From JAXLXE01 sp046328115 (lineage in GTDB: Bacteria; Chloroflexota; UBA6077; JACCZL01), in contig JAXLXE010000001.1 of assembly GCA_046328115.1 (NCBI GenBank), positions 2,728,001 through 2,792,000 of the forward strand: 64,000 nt of DNA, read 5' to 3'. This document shows, in pieces, positions 50,013 through 57,793 of this stretch. Under the pieces are notes generated by a model. It made no database searches. It saw only the letters and a list, made by a program, of their open reading frames with translations, and was not told where the DNA came from. Both the position numbers and the translations under genes were made by a program. Each line of letters starts with the position of its first letter. Position 1 is the first letter of the stretch.

Positions 50013-50345
50013 TTGACAGCATCTGAGACGGGCTATGTACCCGCGATCTTCGAAGACTTCCGACATGACTTCCCACAAGTCGCGGCCGCGTATCGCGAGC
50101 TCGTGATCGCGCTGCACGAAGCCGGGCCGCTGGACCGGCGGTCGCGGCGGTTGGTCAAGTTGGCCACAGCCGTGGGGCGCGGCGCTGAGGGGGCGGTCCG
50201 CTCTCACGTTCGCCAGGGGATGGACGAGGGCATCACCCGCGCCGAGATCGAGCACGCTATCATCCAGAGTGTGCCCATAGTGGGACTCCCCTCGACAATC
50301 GCCGCGCTCAAATGGGCGCGCGAGGTGTTCGCGGCCCGCGGGTGA
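50013..50345 (+). CDS. Carboxymuconolactone decarboxylase/AhpD-like protein
   Basis: A 110-residue all-helical CMD-family protein (FPQVAAAYRELVIALHEAGP, RRSRRLVKLATAVGR, SHVRQGMDEGITRAEIEHAI). The usual ExxxCxxH redox motif is replaced by EGAVRSH; the protein has no Cys at all, so it cannot act like AhpD in peroxide reduction. The TTG start at 50013 has GGAGG with an 8-base gap. It follows the TtrA-like gene by 135 bases and overlaps the FmdE-like gene (GTGA), suggesting a shared role with the molybdo-enzyme; this is inference. Confidence 0.85.
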   Translation: MTASETGYVPAIFEDFRHDFPQVAAAYRELVIALHEAGPLDRRSRRLVKLATAVGRGAEGAVRSHVRQGMDEGITRAEIEHAIIQSVPIVGLPSTIAALKWAREVFAARG

Positions 50346-50950
50346 TCGCCAAAGGCGTCGTTGGCGCGGACCTCGAGTTGGAACGCTGCCTGGCCAGGGC
50401 CAGCGCGGACCACCGCCGACTGTGCCCACGGCAGGTGCTGGGTGCACGCATCGGCCAGCACGCCGGCGTCCTCTTCAACATAGATCTTCCCCAGAGCGCA
50501 AAACGCTTGCTGGCCATCGTGGAGACGGACGGGTGCGCGGTGGACGGCATCGCATCCGCCACGGGCTGCACGGTGGGTAGACGCACCATGCGCGTGCTGG
50601 ACCACGGTAAGGTCGCGGCGACCTTCGTCGACACACGTACGGGCGCGGCCGTGCGGGTCTGGCCGCACCCGGAGGCGCGGACCCTCGCCGCCGGTTATGC
50701 GCCGGGCGCGCGCGATCGCTGGCACGCGCAACGAGATGGCTATCGGCGCATGCCCGTGTCCGAGCTCCTACTGGCGCGCCCCGTGCGGCTGACCATGCCG
50801 CTGCCGGCGCTGTTGGGGCAGGCCGGCGTGCGCGTGGACTGCGCCGGGTGCGGCGAGGAGATCATGAACCAGCGGGAGGTGCAGCGGGCAGACCAGGTTC
50901 TTTGCCGGGCGTGCGCGGGCGAGGCGTACGCGACCCCATTGATCGAGTAG
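50342..50950 (+). CDS. FmdE family protein with zinc ribbon
   Basis: A 202-residue cytoplasmic protein. The FmdE domain is seen as DHRRLCPRQVLGARIG (about 25-40) and ETDGCAVDGIASATGCTVGR (about 62-81). The C-terminus has a zinc-ribbon pattern CAGCGEEIMNQREV to CRACAG. FmdE was named from formylmethanofuran dehydrogenase operons and is often found next to molybdenum or tungsten enzymes with an unknown role. GTG 50342 overlaps the CMD gene stop by 4 bases. The link to the Ttr-like enzyme supports a function in molybdo-enzyme maturation, unproven. Confidence 0.85.
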   Translation: MIAKGVVGADLELERCLARASADHRRLCPRQVLGARIGQHAGVLFNIDLPQSAKRLLAIVETDGCAVDGIASATGCTVGRRTMRVLDHGKVAATFVDTRTGAAVRVWPHPEARTLAAGYAPGARDRWHAQRDGYRRMPVSELLLARPVRLTMPLPALLGQAGVRVDCAGCGEEIMNQREVQRADQVLCRACAGEAYATPLIE

Positions 50951-50966
50951 CTTCGGCGCGGTCAGC

Positions 50967-51881
50967 TCAGGCCGCGTGGCGCGCTGAGCGGGGGCCAGCC
51001 TTCATAACCTGGCCGGGTAGCTCGCGGCCGAGGATCTCTGACATGCGTTGGGCGCACTGAATGAGCGCGTCCAGATCGGTCCCGGTCTGGATGCCCATCT
51101 CGTGCAGCATGTGCACCAGATCCTCCGTGCAGACGTTTCCCGTGGCCTTCGGCGCGAATGGGCAGCCGCCGATGCCGCCAATAGAGGCATCATAGGTGGC
51201 CACTCCCACGCGGAGGCCGGCCAGCACGTTCGCCAGGCCCATACCGCGGGTGTTGTGGAAGTGGAGGGCAAACGCTACGTCTGGCCAGCGATCGCGGGCG
51301 CGGCCAACGGTGCGCTCGATCTGGAGCGGGTTGGCCATGCCGGTGGTATCCGCAAGCTCGATCTCGTCCGCACCGAGCTCCAGGAGGCGACCGACCGTGT
51401 CAAACAGCCGTGCCTCCGGCACTTCGCCTTCGTATGGGCAGCCGAAGCTGGTGGCGATGGCGCCGATGAACGGCACACCGGCGGACCTGGTGAGCGGAGC
51501 GATCTCCTCGATGACGCCGAGCGATTGCTCCACGGTCATACGAATGTTCTTCTGGTTGAATGTGTCGCTGGCCGCCAGCACCACCAGCAGCCGATCTGGC
51601 TTTGTCTCGAGCGCGCGGAGCGTGCCCCCCACGTTTGGCACGAGCGGCTCCCAGCTCACGCCGGGGATGCGGTCGATGCCAGCCATGACCTCCGCCGCGT
51701 CCGCCATCTGCGGGACGGCGCGGGGGCTGACAAACGAGGTGGCCTCGATCCGCGTGAGTCCGGCATGGGCCAGGCGGTTGTTCATCTCGATCTTGTGCTC
51801 GGTGGCCACGAACGCGCCCAGGCTCTGAATGCCGTCGCGCGTTCCAACCTCGCGAATAGTCACGCGTGCAGGCAGATCCAT
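50967..51881 (-). CDS. Hydroxymethylglutaryl-CoA lyase
   Basis: A 304-residue TIM-barrel enzyme of the HMG-CoA lyase branch (EC 4.1.3.4: HMG-CoA to acetyl-CoA and acetoacetate). TIREVGTRDGIQSLG opens the metal site, EATSFVSPRAVPQMADA follows, HFHNTRGMGLANVLAGLRVG gives the His metal ligands, and GIGGCPFAPKATGNVCTEDL holds the catalytic Cys loop. The RDGIQ start replaces RDGLQ. The ATG has GAGGTGAAGG upstream. It is convergent with the FmdE-like gene and divergent from csaA. It fits leucine or isoprenoid-derived acid breakdown; related aldolases in this family can use other acyl-CoAs. Confidence 0.92.
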   Translation of the reverse strand: MDLPARVTIREVGTRDGIQSLGAFVATEHKIEMNNRLAHAGLTRIEATSFVSPRAVPQMADAAEVMAGIDRIPGVSWEPLVPNVGGTLRALETKPDRLLVVLAASDTFNQKNIRMTVEQSLGVIEEIAPLTRSAGVPFIGAIATSFGCPYEGEVPEARLFDTVGRLLELGADEIELADTTGMANPLQIERTVGRARDRWPDVAFALHFHNTRGMGLANVLAGLRVGVATYDASIGGIGGCPFAPKATGNVCTEDLVHMLHEMGIQTGTDLDALIQCAQRMSEILGRELPGQVMKAGPRSARHAA

Positions 51882-51968
51882 GGTCCTTCACCTCGCCCGA
51901 ACAGATGGCACACTTGGCTCAAGTGTACCGGCACGCGCGTGCCGGCGAGGACGAGGATGGGAGCGGGC

Positions 51969-52319
51969 ATGATCGACGAGGTCGCGACGGAGGTCAGTGT
52001 AGACACGTTCTTCCAGGTGGATATCAGGGTGGGGCGGGTGGTCGCTGCTGAGCTCAATCCCAAGGCCCGCAAACCTGCCTACCGACTGGAGCTGGATTTC
52101 GGGCCGCTGGGACGACGCACGTCCAGCGCGCAGCTCACCGCGCTGTACGAGCCGGGGGATCTGGTCGGACGCCAGGTGCTGGCTGTGGTGAACTTCGCGC
52201 CACGACGGGTGGCGGGCGTTGAGTCTCAGGTACTGGTGCTGGGGGTGGCGGACCAGCAGGGGGACATCGTCCTACTGAGCGTGGAGCGCGAGACGCCGCT
52301 CGGCGCCCGCGTCCACTAG
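51969..52319 (+). CDS. csaA: tRNA-binding domain protein, CsaA family
   Basis: A 116-residue OB-fold protein of the MetRS-C/Trbp111 type. FFQVDIRVGRVVAAELNPKA, RKPAYRLELDFGPLG, TSSAQLTALY and GRQVLAVVNFAPRRVAGVES match CsaA almost block for block. CsaA is reported as an export chaperone in Bacillus and binds the tRNA elbow. ATG 51969 has GGGAG with a 5-base gap; an in-frame opening far upstream is a shadow of the HMG-CoA lyase gene. Confidence 0.93.
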   Translation: MIDEVATEVSVDTFFQVDIRVGRVVAAELNPKARKPAYRLELDFGPLGRRTSSAQLTALYEPGDLVGRQVLAVVNFAPRRVAGVESQVLVLGVADQQGDIVLLSVERETPLGARVH

Positions 52320-52331
52320 CCCGGCCGGGAC

Positions 52332-53357
52332 TTAGCCGTTGGGCTGGATCAGCATCTTGATCACGCCGGAGCGGTTGCGCACCGCCTCGTGGAGCGCCGA
52401 TTCCACGTCTGCCAGCGCCACACGGTGCGTGATCAGCCGATCGGTCTTCACCGCCCGCCGTCCCAGGATCTCCAGAGCGTCGTCGAAGTCCTCGCCGTAG
52501 ATCCGGGAGCTGATCACCGCAACCTCACGCTCGCGGTGCGCCACGTAGTCAAAGCTGAGCCGCTTCTCGTGGGGGCCGGCCACCAGGATGATCCTGGCGC
52601 TCGGCGCGGACAGATGGATGCCCTGGTCCAGCGCTTCAGAGCTACCGATGAGGTCGATGACCACGTCATAGGGCCCGCCTTGGTCCAGGCCGGCGCGGAC
52701 CACATCCTGGGAGCGGGAATCGCCGACGGCGTCCGCGCCTAGATCCCGGGCGAGCGCCAGTTTGCCGTCCTGGCGGCCAGTGGCGTAGACGGCGGACGCA
52801 CCGCGGGCGCGGGCGACCTGAATGGCGACGAGGCCGAGGATGCCGGCGCCGAGGACGGCCACGCGGGCACCCTGGAGTGAGCCGGCCAGGTTGAATGCGT
52901 GGCAGACAACGGCGATCGGCTCCGCGAAGGCGGCCTCATCCACGGGGACGCCAGCGGGGATAGGTCGAGCGTGGGCCTGGGCCATCACCATCTCCTCCGC
53001 CCAGCCACCAGAGCCGGTGTTCCCGAGCATGGTGAACTGCTTGCAAAGGCTGTAGTGGCCCGCTCCGCAGTGCTTGCAGGCCGCATCGCCGCACGGGCCG
53101 ATCGGGCGGACCGCGACGAGTTGACCCACGCGCACGCGATCGACACCAGAGCCAGTCTCGGTAACGGTGCCGCAGACTTCATGGCCCTTGACCACGGGCA
53201 GATTGGGCGTAGCCCAGTCGCCCCGCCAGGTGGCCACATCCGAGCCACAGATGCCGGAGCGGTCCACCTTGATCCGGACTTCGCCCGCCGCCAGAGGTTG
53301 GCTGGGCCGATCGATGAGCTCGACGCGGCCAGGGCCGTGGAAGAGCACGCTGCGCAT
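52332..53357 (-). CDS. Zinc-dependent alcohol/sugar dehydrogenase (MDR superfamily)
   Basis: A 341-residue NAD(P)-dependent dehydrogenase of the threonine/sorbitol dehydrogenase type. The catalytic zinc region is GICGSDVATW and GHEVCGTVTETGSG, the structural zinc site is CGDAACKHCGAGHYSLCKQ (about 90-108), and the cofactor fold is VAVLGAGILGLVAIQVARA. AGGAGG precedes the ATG. It is 45 bases downstream of the L-rhamnonate dehydratase-like gene on the same strand, which suggests oxidation of a sugar or sugar-acid intermediate in that pathway. Confidence 0.92.
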   Translation of the reverse strand: MRSVLFHGPGRVELIDRPSQPLAAGEVRIKVDRSGICGSDVATWRGDWATPNLPVVKGHEVCGTVTETGSGVDRVRVGQLVAVRPIGPCGDAACKHCGAGHYSLCKQFTMLGNTGSGGWAEEMVMAQAHARPIPAGVPVDEAAFAEPIAVVCHAFNLAGSLQGARVAVLGAGILGLVAIQVARARGASAVYATGRQDGKLALARDLGADAVGDSRSQDVVRAGLDQGGPYDVVIDLIGSSEALDQGIHLSAPSARIILVAGPHEKRLSFDYVAHREREVAVISSRIYGEDFDDALEILGRRAVKTDRLITHRVALADVESALHEAVRNRSGVIKMLIQPNG

Positions 53358-53402
53358 GGGGCCTCCTGTCTAGACGTGTGCTGGTGCGGCTGAAGGGGGA
53401 TG

Positions 53403-54569
53403 CTACTTCACGCGGGCGCGGATCCACTCCAGGTCCACATCCAGGCCAAAGCCGGGGGCGTCGCTGGGGACGAGCGCGCCGTTGCGGGGGACGGCAGTGC
53501 CGGGCAGGCGGCTTGTGTGCTCCAGGGGCACGCCGGGGGCGGTGCCCATGAAGTACTCGCCCCAGCGGATGTTGGGCATGGCGTAGCAGAGATGCTGGCC
53601 GTAAGGGTCGTTCATGCCGGCGTGGGGGATCACCTCGATGCCGGCCGCCTCCGCGATGTGGCAGATCTTGACACCAGCGGTCACGCCGCCCACCCACTGG
53701 ATGTCCGGCTGGAACACGTCCGCCAGGTGTTTGGCGGCAGCAAAGGCGAACGGGTGCGTGCCATACCAGTGCTCGCCAGTGGCGTAGCCCTGCCACGGGA
53801 TGCGACGACGTACCTCGAAGTGGCTCTGGAGATCCTCCGGGATCAGGCAATCCTCGATCCAGCGCAGGCGGTAGGGCTGGAGGCGCTCGGCCAGACGCAC
53901 GGTGTATTCGGCGTCGAAGGCCATCCAACAGTCGAGCATCAGGTCCACGGTGGGTCCGATTAGCTCGCGGGTGGCGGCAACGAGCTCAGCGTTGCGCTCC
54001 ATACCCGGCAGGCCGTCGGCGGGGCCGTAGGGGCACGCAAGCTTGGTGGCGCGGAAGCCCATCTCCAGATGCCAGTCTGTGTCGTTGCCGGTGGCGTAGC
54101 AGGGCTGGCTATCGCGCGCGGGGCCGCCGAGCAGGCGGTAGACGGGGGTCTGAAGCAGCTTGCCCTTCAGGTCCCAGAGCGCAAGATCCATCGCGCTTAT
54201 CGCGTAACTGGCGAGCCCGGCCGCGCTGTACGGCGAGGCGGCGCGCGCGAGTAGGTCCCACAGGCGCTCGACGGACAGGCAGTCCTCCCCCAGGAGCAGC
54301 GGCCCTAGATGGTCGTTGATGATGGTGACCACGGGGGCGCCGTAGCGACCGATCCCCAGGCCCCAGGTGCCGTCCTCCGCGGTGACGACGCAAGCGACCT
54401 GGCCCCACGGGGGCAGCCAGAGCTTGCGGTGCGCTTTGAAGCGCGGGTAGCGCGACATGGGATTGGCGACCTCGGAATCCACCACCCAGGGCGCCCGTCG
54501 CCCCTGATGGGGCGGTTCAGCGACCTTGTCGAGCTCGATCTCGAAGGCCTGGATCTGCCGGATCTTCAT
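53403..54569 (-). CDS. L-rhamnonate dehydratase-like enolase superfamily protein
   Basis: A 388-residue enolase-superfamily enzyme. The N-terminal WVVDSEVANPMSRYPRFK and EDGTWGLGIGRYGAPVVTII resemble RhmD, which converts L-rhamnonate to 2-keto-3-deoxy-L-rhamnonate. Metal ligands are Asp in LMLDCWMAFD (about 210), Glu in WIEDCLIPED (about 236) and Glu in YATGEHWYG (about 263). The catalytic His is in VIPHAGMND (about 314). ATG 54569 has GGAG with a 7-base gap; the longer open frame to 55013 is antisense to the next gene. It heads a minus-strand pair with the Zn dehydrogenase gene and is divergent from a Gfo/Idh/MocA gene and transporter. The assignment to rhamnonate is likely but not certain. 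Confidence 0.87.
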   Translation of the reverse strand: MKIRQIQAFEIELDKVAEPPHQGRRAPWVVDSEVANPMSRYPRFKAHRKLWLPPWGQVACVVTAEDGTWGLGIGRYGAPVVTIINDHLGPLLLGEDCLSVERLWDLLARAASPYSAAGLASYAISAMDLALWDLKGKLLQTPVYRLLGGPARDSQPCYATGNDTDWHLEMGFRATKLACPYGPADGLPGMERNAELVAATRELIGPTVDLMLDCWMAFDAEYTVRLAERLQPYRLRWIEDCLIPEDLQSHFEVRRRIPWQGYATGEHWYGTHPFAFAAAKHLADVFQPDIQWVGGVTAGVKICHIAEAAGIEVIPHAGMNDPYGQHLCYAMPNIRWGEYFMGTAPGVPLEHTSRLPGTAVPRNGALVPSDAPGFGLDVDLEWIRARVK

Positions 54570-54678
54570 GGTCTTGCTCCACGCGTCAACTGCCACAGCC
54601 ACACTGGGTGTTGGCGAGCGCGGTGCCATGATAGGCCCATCGCGCCGGAAGCTGAGCGGATCCGGCCGCCCGAGTACA

Positions 54679-54692
54679 GTTAGCGCGCTAAC
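54679..54692. promoter_or_regulatory. Perfect palindrome, candidate operator between divergent sugar-acid genes
   Basis: GTTAGCGCGCTAAC is a perfect 14-base inverted repeat with a central CG, in the 163-base gap between the minus-strand dehydratase gene (start 54569) and the plus-strand Gfo/Idh/MocA gene (start 54733). It is placed to control both units. No regulator gene is adjacent. Confidence 0.6.
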
Positions 54693-54732
54693 GTGCGTGC
54701 AAGGGTGACGCCAGTCATCGGGAGGATCAACC

Positions 54733-55800
54733 ATGGCAGACCGGATCAGAGTGGCGGTGATCGGCACCAGCTTTGCCTCATCCGTCCAGATTCCCGGCTT
54801 CCAGCTTCTGGACGGCGTGGAGGTGGTTGGGGTAGCGAGCGCCCGGGAGTCACGCGCGAAGGATGCGGCGGAGCGGTTCGTCATCCCCGCGGCGTACGGC
54901 GACTGGCGGCGGATGCTTGACGAGGTGGAGTGCGACGTGGTGAGCATCGTGACGCCGCCGCACCTCCACCACGAGATGGCGCTGGCAGCGCTGGATCGTG
55001 GGCGCCACGTCATCTGCGAGAAGCCGTTTGCGATGGACGTGGCCCAGGGACGGGAGATGGTGGATCGGGCCGTGGCGTCCGGGCTGGTCCACGCGGTGGA
55101 CCACGAGTTTCGCTACATGGCGGCGCGGCGCTACGTGAAAGAGCTTCTGGAGGCTGGCTACGTGGGCGAGCCTCGGGTGGCCCGCTGGGCCTGGCTGATG
55201 CCCATGCTGGCCACGCCCCAGTCGCGGGGGTGGGACTGGTGGTCCGAGCGCTCCAAGGGCGGGGGGCTCTTCGGAGCGCTGGGATCCCACCTGATCGATT
55301 CATTGATGTGGTGGCTGGGCGACATCACGGAGGTGACGGCGCAGATCAACACGTTTGTGGAGCAACGGCAGGAAGCGGAGACGAAAGTGTGGCGCGCGGT
55401 CTCGGCGGACGACGATGTCTCCATGTTGTTGCGCTTCAAGAACGGTGCCCGGGCCAGCGTGGACCTGACTGGCCTGGCGCGGGTTGGGCACCGAAAGCTC
55501 GAGATCTTTGGCTCCGAGGGCACGCTCGTGATGGAAGAAGATGCACGGGTGCTGGGCTCAAAGGGCAGCGCGCCATTGGCAGAGCTGACGATCCCAGAGC
55601 ACCTGATCACCCGGGTGGAGGGCGACCAGCGAGTGGCGCCGTTCACCGTGTTCGCGCGGCGGGTGATGGCGCGGGTCCGGGGCGGGGATGAGGGTGACTT
55701 CGCGGACTTCCGCCAGGGGCTGCGGGTGCAGCGGGTTATGGACGCGGCGCACGCCAGCATGGACGATCGAACCGTGGTGGCAGTGCTGGGAGACGCGTAG
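54733..55800 (+). CDS. Gfo/Idh/MocA family oxidoreductase
   Basis: A 355-residue NAD(P)-dependent sugar (or inositol) oxidoreductase. The Rossmann start RIRVAVIGTSFASSVQIPGF has a variant GxSF in place of GxGxxG. VSIVTPPHLHHEMALAAL and the family hallmark CEKPFAMD (about 93-100) are present. The C-terminal domain has GGGLFGALGSHLIDSLMWWLG with the conserved His. The ATG has GGGAGG upstream. It lies 41 bases before a Dpp-type transporter unit and divergent from the dehydratase gene, pointing to catabolism of the imported compound. Confidence 0.92.
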   Translation: MADRIRVAVIGTSFASSVQIPGFQLLDGVEVVGVASARESRAKDAAERFVIPAAYGDWRRMLDEVECDVVSIVTPPHLHHEMALAALDRGRHVICEKPFAMDVAQGREMVDRAVASGLVHAVDHEFRYMAARRYVKELLEAGYVGEPRVARWAWLMPMLATPQSRGWDWWSERSKGGGLFGALGSHLIDSLMWWLGDITEVTAQINTFVEQRQEAETKVWRAVSADDDVSMLLRFKNGARASVDLTGLARVGHRKLEIFGSEGTLVMEEDARVLGSKGSAPLAELTIPEHLITRVEGDQRVAPFTVFARRVMARVRGGDEGDFADFRQGLRVQRVMDAAHASMDDRTVVAVLGDA

Positions 55801-55841
55801 CGGCGCACGCCTGGACCGCCGTACGCGCGCGCTGACGATCC

Positions 55842-56762
55842 ATGGTGTCCTACGCGCTCTACCGACTCGGCAGAACGGCGCTGGCGATCTTCGCCATCGT
55901 GACCGTGGTGTTCTTCGTGGCGCGCGTGACGGGCGACCCGGCGGCGGTCTCGCTAGGGTCCAGCGCCAGCGGGGCTGACATCGAAGCATACCGGCGGCTG
56001 ATGGGTTGGGATCAGCCGCTGGCGGTGCAGTACGGCCAGTTCCTGGTGAACCTGACGCGGGGCGATTTCGGCGCGTCCTTCTATTACCGCGTCCCGGCGC
56101 TCGGGCTGGTACTGGAGCGAATGCCGGCCACAATGCTCCTGGCCACGGCCGGGCTGGTGTTCGCAACGGTCCTCGGGGTCGGGCTGGGCGTGGTCGCGGC
56201 GGCGTGGCGGGGATCGTGGCTGGACCGCGTGGCGATGTCGGTCGCCGTCGTGGGCAGGTCCATCCCCATCTTCTGGCTAGCGTTGCTGCTGGTGCTGGCA
56301 CTGGCCGTCAACGCCAGGTTGTTTCCGGTCTCCGGACGCGACCAGTGGGGCTCTCTGGTGTTGCCGGCGCTGAGCCTGGGGCTCGTGAGCGCGGCGGAGA
56401 TCGCGCGCCTGACGCGCTCCGCGGTGATCGAGGTGCTGGGTGACGACTTCATCCGCACCGCACGGGCCAAGGGGCTACCGGGAACCACGGTGATGACGCG
56501 GCACGCGCTACGCAACGCGCTGAATCCGGTGCTGACCATCGTGGCGCTGCAGCTTGCGTCGCTGCTCGGCGGGGCGGTAGTAACGGAGACCATCTTCGCG
56601 TGGCCGGGTGTGGGCAGGCTGGCGGTGGCGGCGATCATCAGCCGGGACTTTCCGGTGGTGCAGGCGTCCGTCTTCTTGATGGCGGTGATGTTCGCGGTGA
56701 CCAACCTGGTGGTGGACCTGCTGTACCCGCTGGTGGACCCGCGGATCCGCGGGCGCGTGTGA
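55842..56762 (+). CDS. Peptide-type ABC transporter permease, DppB-like
   Basis: A 306-residue six-helix membrane protein. RVTGDPAAVSLG, LMGWDQPLAVQYGQFLVNLT, GDFGASFYYRVPAL and the EAA-type FIRTARAKGLPGTTVMTRHA (about 204-223) are DppB hallmarks, and ETIFAWPGVGRLAVAAIISR closes it. The ATG at 55842 has a poor ribosome site. It overlaps the DppC-like gene by 4 bases. Given the neighbours it may carry a sugar acid or oligosaccharide rather than peptides. Confidence 0.93.
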   Translation: MVSYALYRLGRTALAIFAIVTVVFFVARVTGDPAAVSLGSSASGADIEAYRRLMGWDQPLAVQYGQFLVNLTRGDFGASFYYRVPALGLVLERMPATMLLATAGLVFATVLGVGLGVVAAAWRGSWLDRVAMSVAVVGRSIPIFWLALLLVLALAVNARLFPVSGRDQWGSLVLPALSLGLVSAAEIARLTRSAVIEVLGDDFIRTARAKGLPGTTVMTRHALRNALNPVLTIVALQLASLLGGAVVTETIFAWPGVGRLAVAAIISRDFPVVQASVFLMAVMFAVTNLVVDLLYPLVDPRIRGRV

Positions 56763-57610
56763 TCGCGCGTGATACGGGGGGGCGGAGGCGTGGATCGCTC
56801 CGGCCGTGGCACCTTGCACCGATCCTGCCGGCCATCCTGGTGGTGCTGGTGACGGTGACGCTAGCAACGGCGGCGCCATTGGTCTCGCCACACTCGCCGA
56901 CGGATCAGAACCTGCTGTACGCGGAGGAGCCGCCGGGTACCGTGTACCCGGTGGGGGCTGACCACCTGGGACGAGACGTGCTGAGCCGGGTGATCTACGG
57001 CGCCAGGGTGTCGGTGGCGCTGGCGGCAGGCACGGCACTGGCGGCGGCGGCGATCGGCGCGCTGGTGGGCTCAGTGGCAGGCTATGCTCGCGGCTGGGCA
57101 GACGGCGCCATCTCCGTGATCGTGGATATGCAGCTAGCGTTCCCGCCGGTGCTGCTGGCCATCGCCATGGTGTCAGCTTTGGGGCCCAGCCTGGGAAACA
57201 CGGCGGCGGTGATGGTGTTGACAACCTGGGTGGTCTTTGCCCGGCTGATCCGCGGGGACGTGCTGTCCCTGCGCGAGCGGGAGTTCGTGACGGCCGCCTG
57301 GGTGTTGGGAGGCTCGCCATGGCGGGTGCTGTTTCGCCACGTGCTGCCCCAGACGCAGACGGCATTGCTGGTCATGCTGACGCTGCAGCTTGGCCGGATG
57401 ATCGTGCTGGAGGCCACGCTTTCGTTCCTGGGCCTGGGCGTCCAGCCGCCCGAGCCAAGCTGGGGCAATCTGCTAGCCGACGGTCGCGACTACCTGGCGA
57501 GTAGCTGGTGGATAGCGACGGTGCCAGGTGTGGCGATCACGCTGAACGTGTGGGCGGTGAACCTGGTGGGCGACTGGCTGCGGGACGAGCTGGACCCTCG
57601 GATCGGGTGA
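56759..57610 (+). CDS. Peptide-type ABC transporter permease, DppC-like
   Basis: A 283-residue six-helix membrane protein. VYPVGADHLGRDVLSRVIYG (about 62-81), the EAA loop FVTAAWVLGGSPWRVLFRHV (about 179-198) and FLGLGVQPPEPSWGNLLADG are DppC signatures. GTG 56759 makes a GTGA overlap with the DppB-like stop; the frame is open further upstream only as overlap. The binding protein gene follows after 183 bases. Confidence 0.93.
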   Translation: MIARDTGGRRRGSLRPWHLAPILPAILVVLVTVTLATAAPLVSPHSPTDQNLLYAEEPPGTVYPVGADHLGRDVLSRVIYGARVSVALAAGTALAAAAIGALVGSVAGYARGWADGAISVIVDMQLAFPPVLLAIAMVSALGPSLGNTAAVMVLTTWVVFARLIRGDVLSLREREFVTAAWVLGGSPWRVLFRHVLPQTQTALLVMLTLQLGRMIVLEATLSFLGLGVQPPEPSWGNLLADGRDYLASSWWIATVPGVAITLNVWAVNLVGDWLRDELDPRIG

Positions 57611-57793
57611 ATCCAGCGGACCCCATCACAACTCGTCCCAAATCTGGCGAAATCTGCGTAATACTGTTTGCATACCGCGAATTCCATCGATACGCTTGGG
57701 TCCGCGCAAGGCTCTCGCTGATCGGCGGACCACCGGCGCTGAGCTCGGTGCACCGTCGGCCGCGGATCATCCCTCCATCCACGGAGCTCCACG

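Noticed and set aside
51048..51968. A 307-codon plus-strand extension in front of csaA
   Set aside because: It is antisense to the HMG-CoA lyase gene; the CsaA homology begins only after ATG 51969, which has its own ribosome site.
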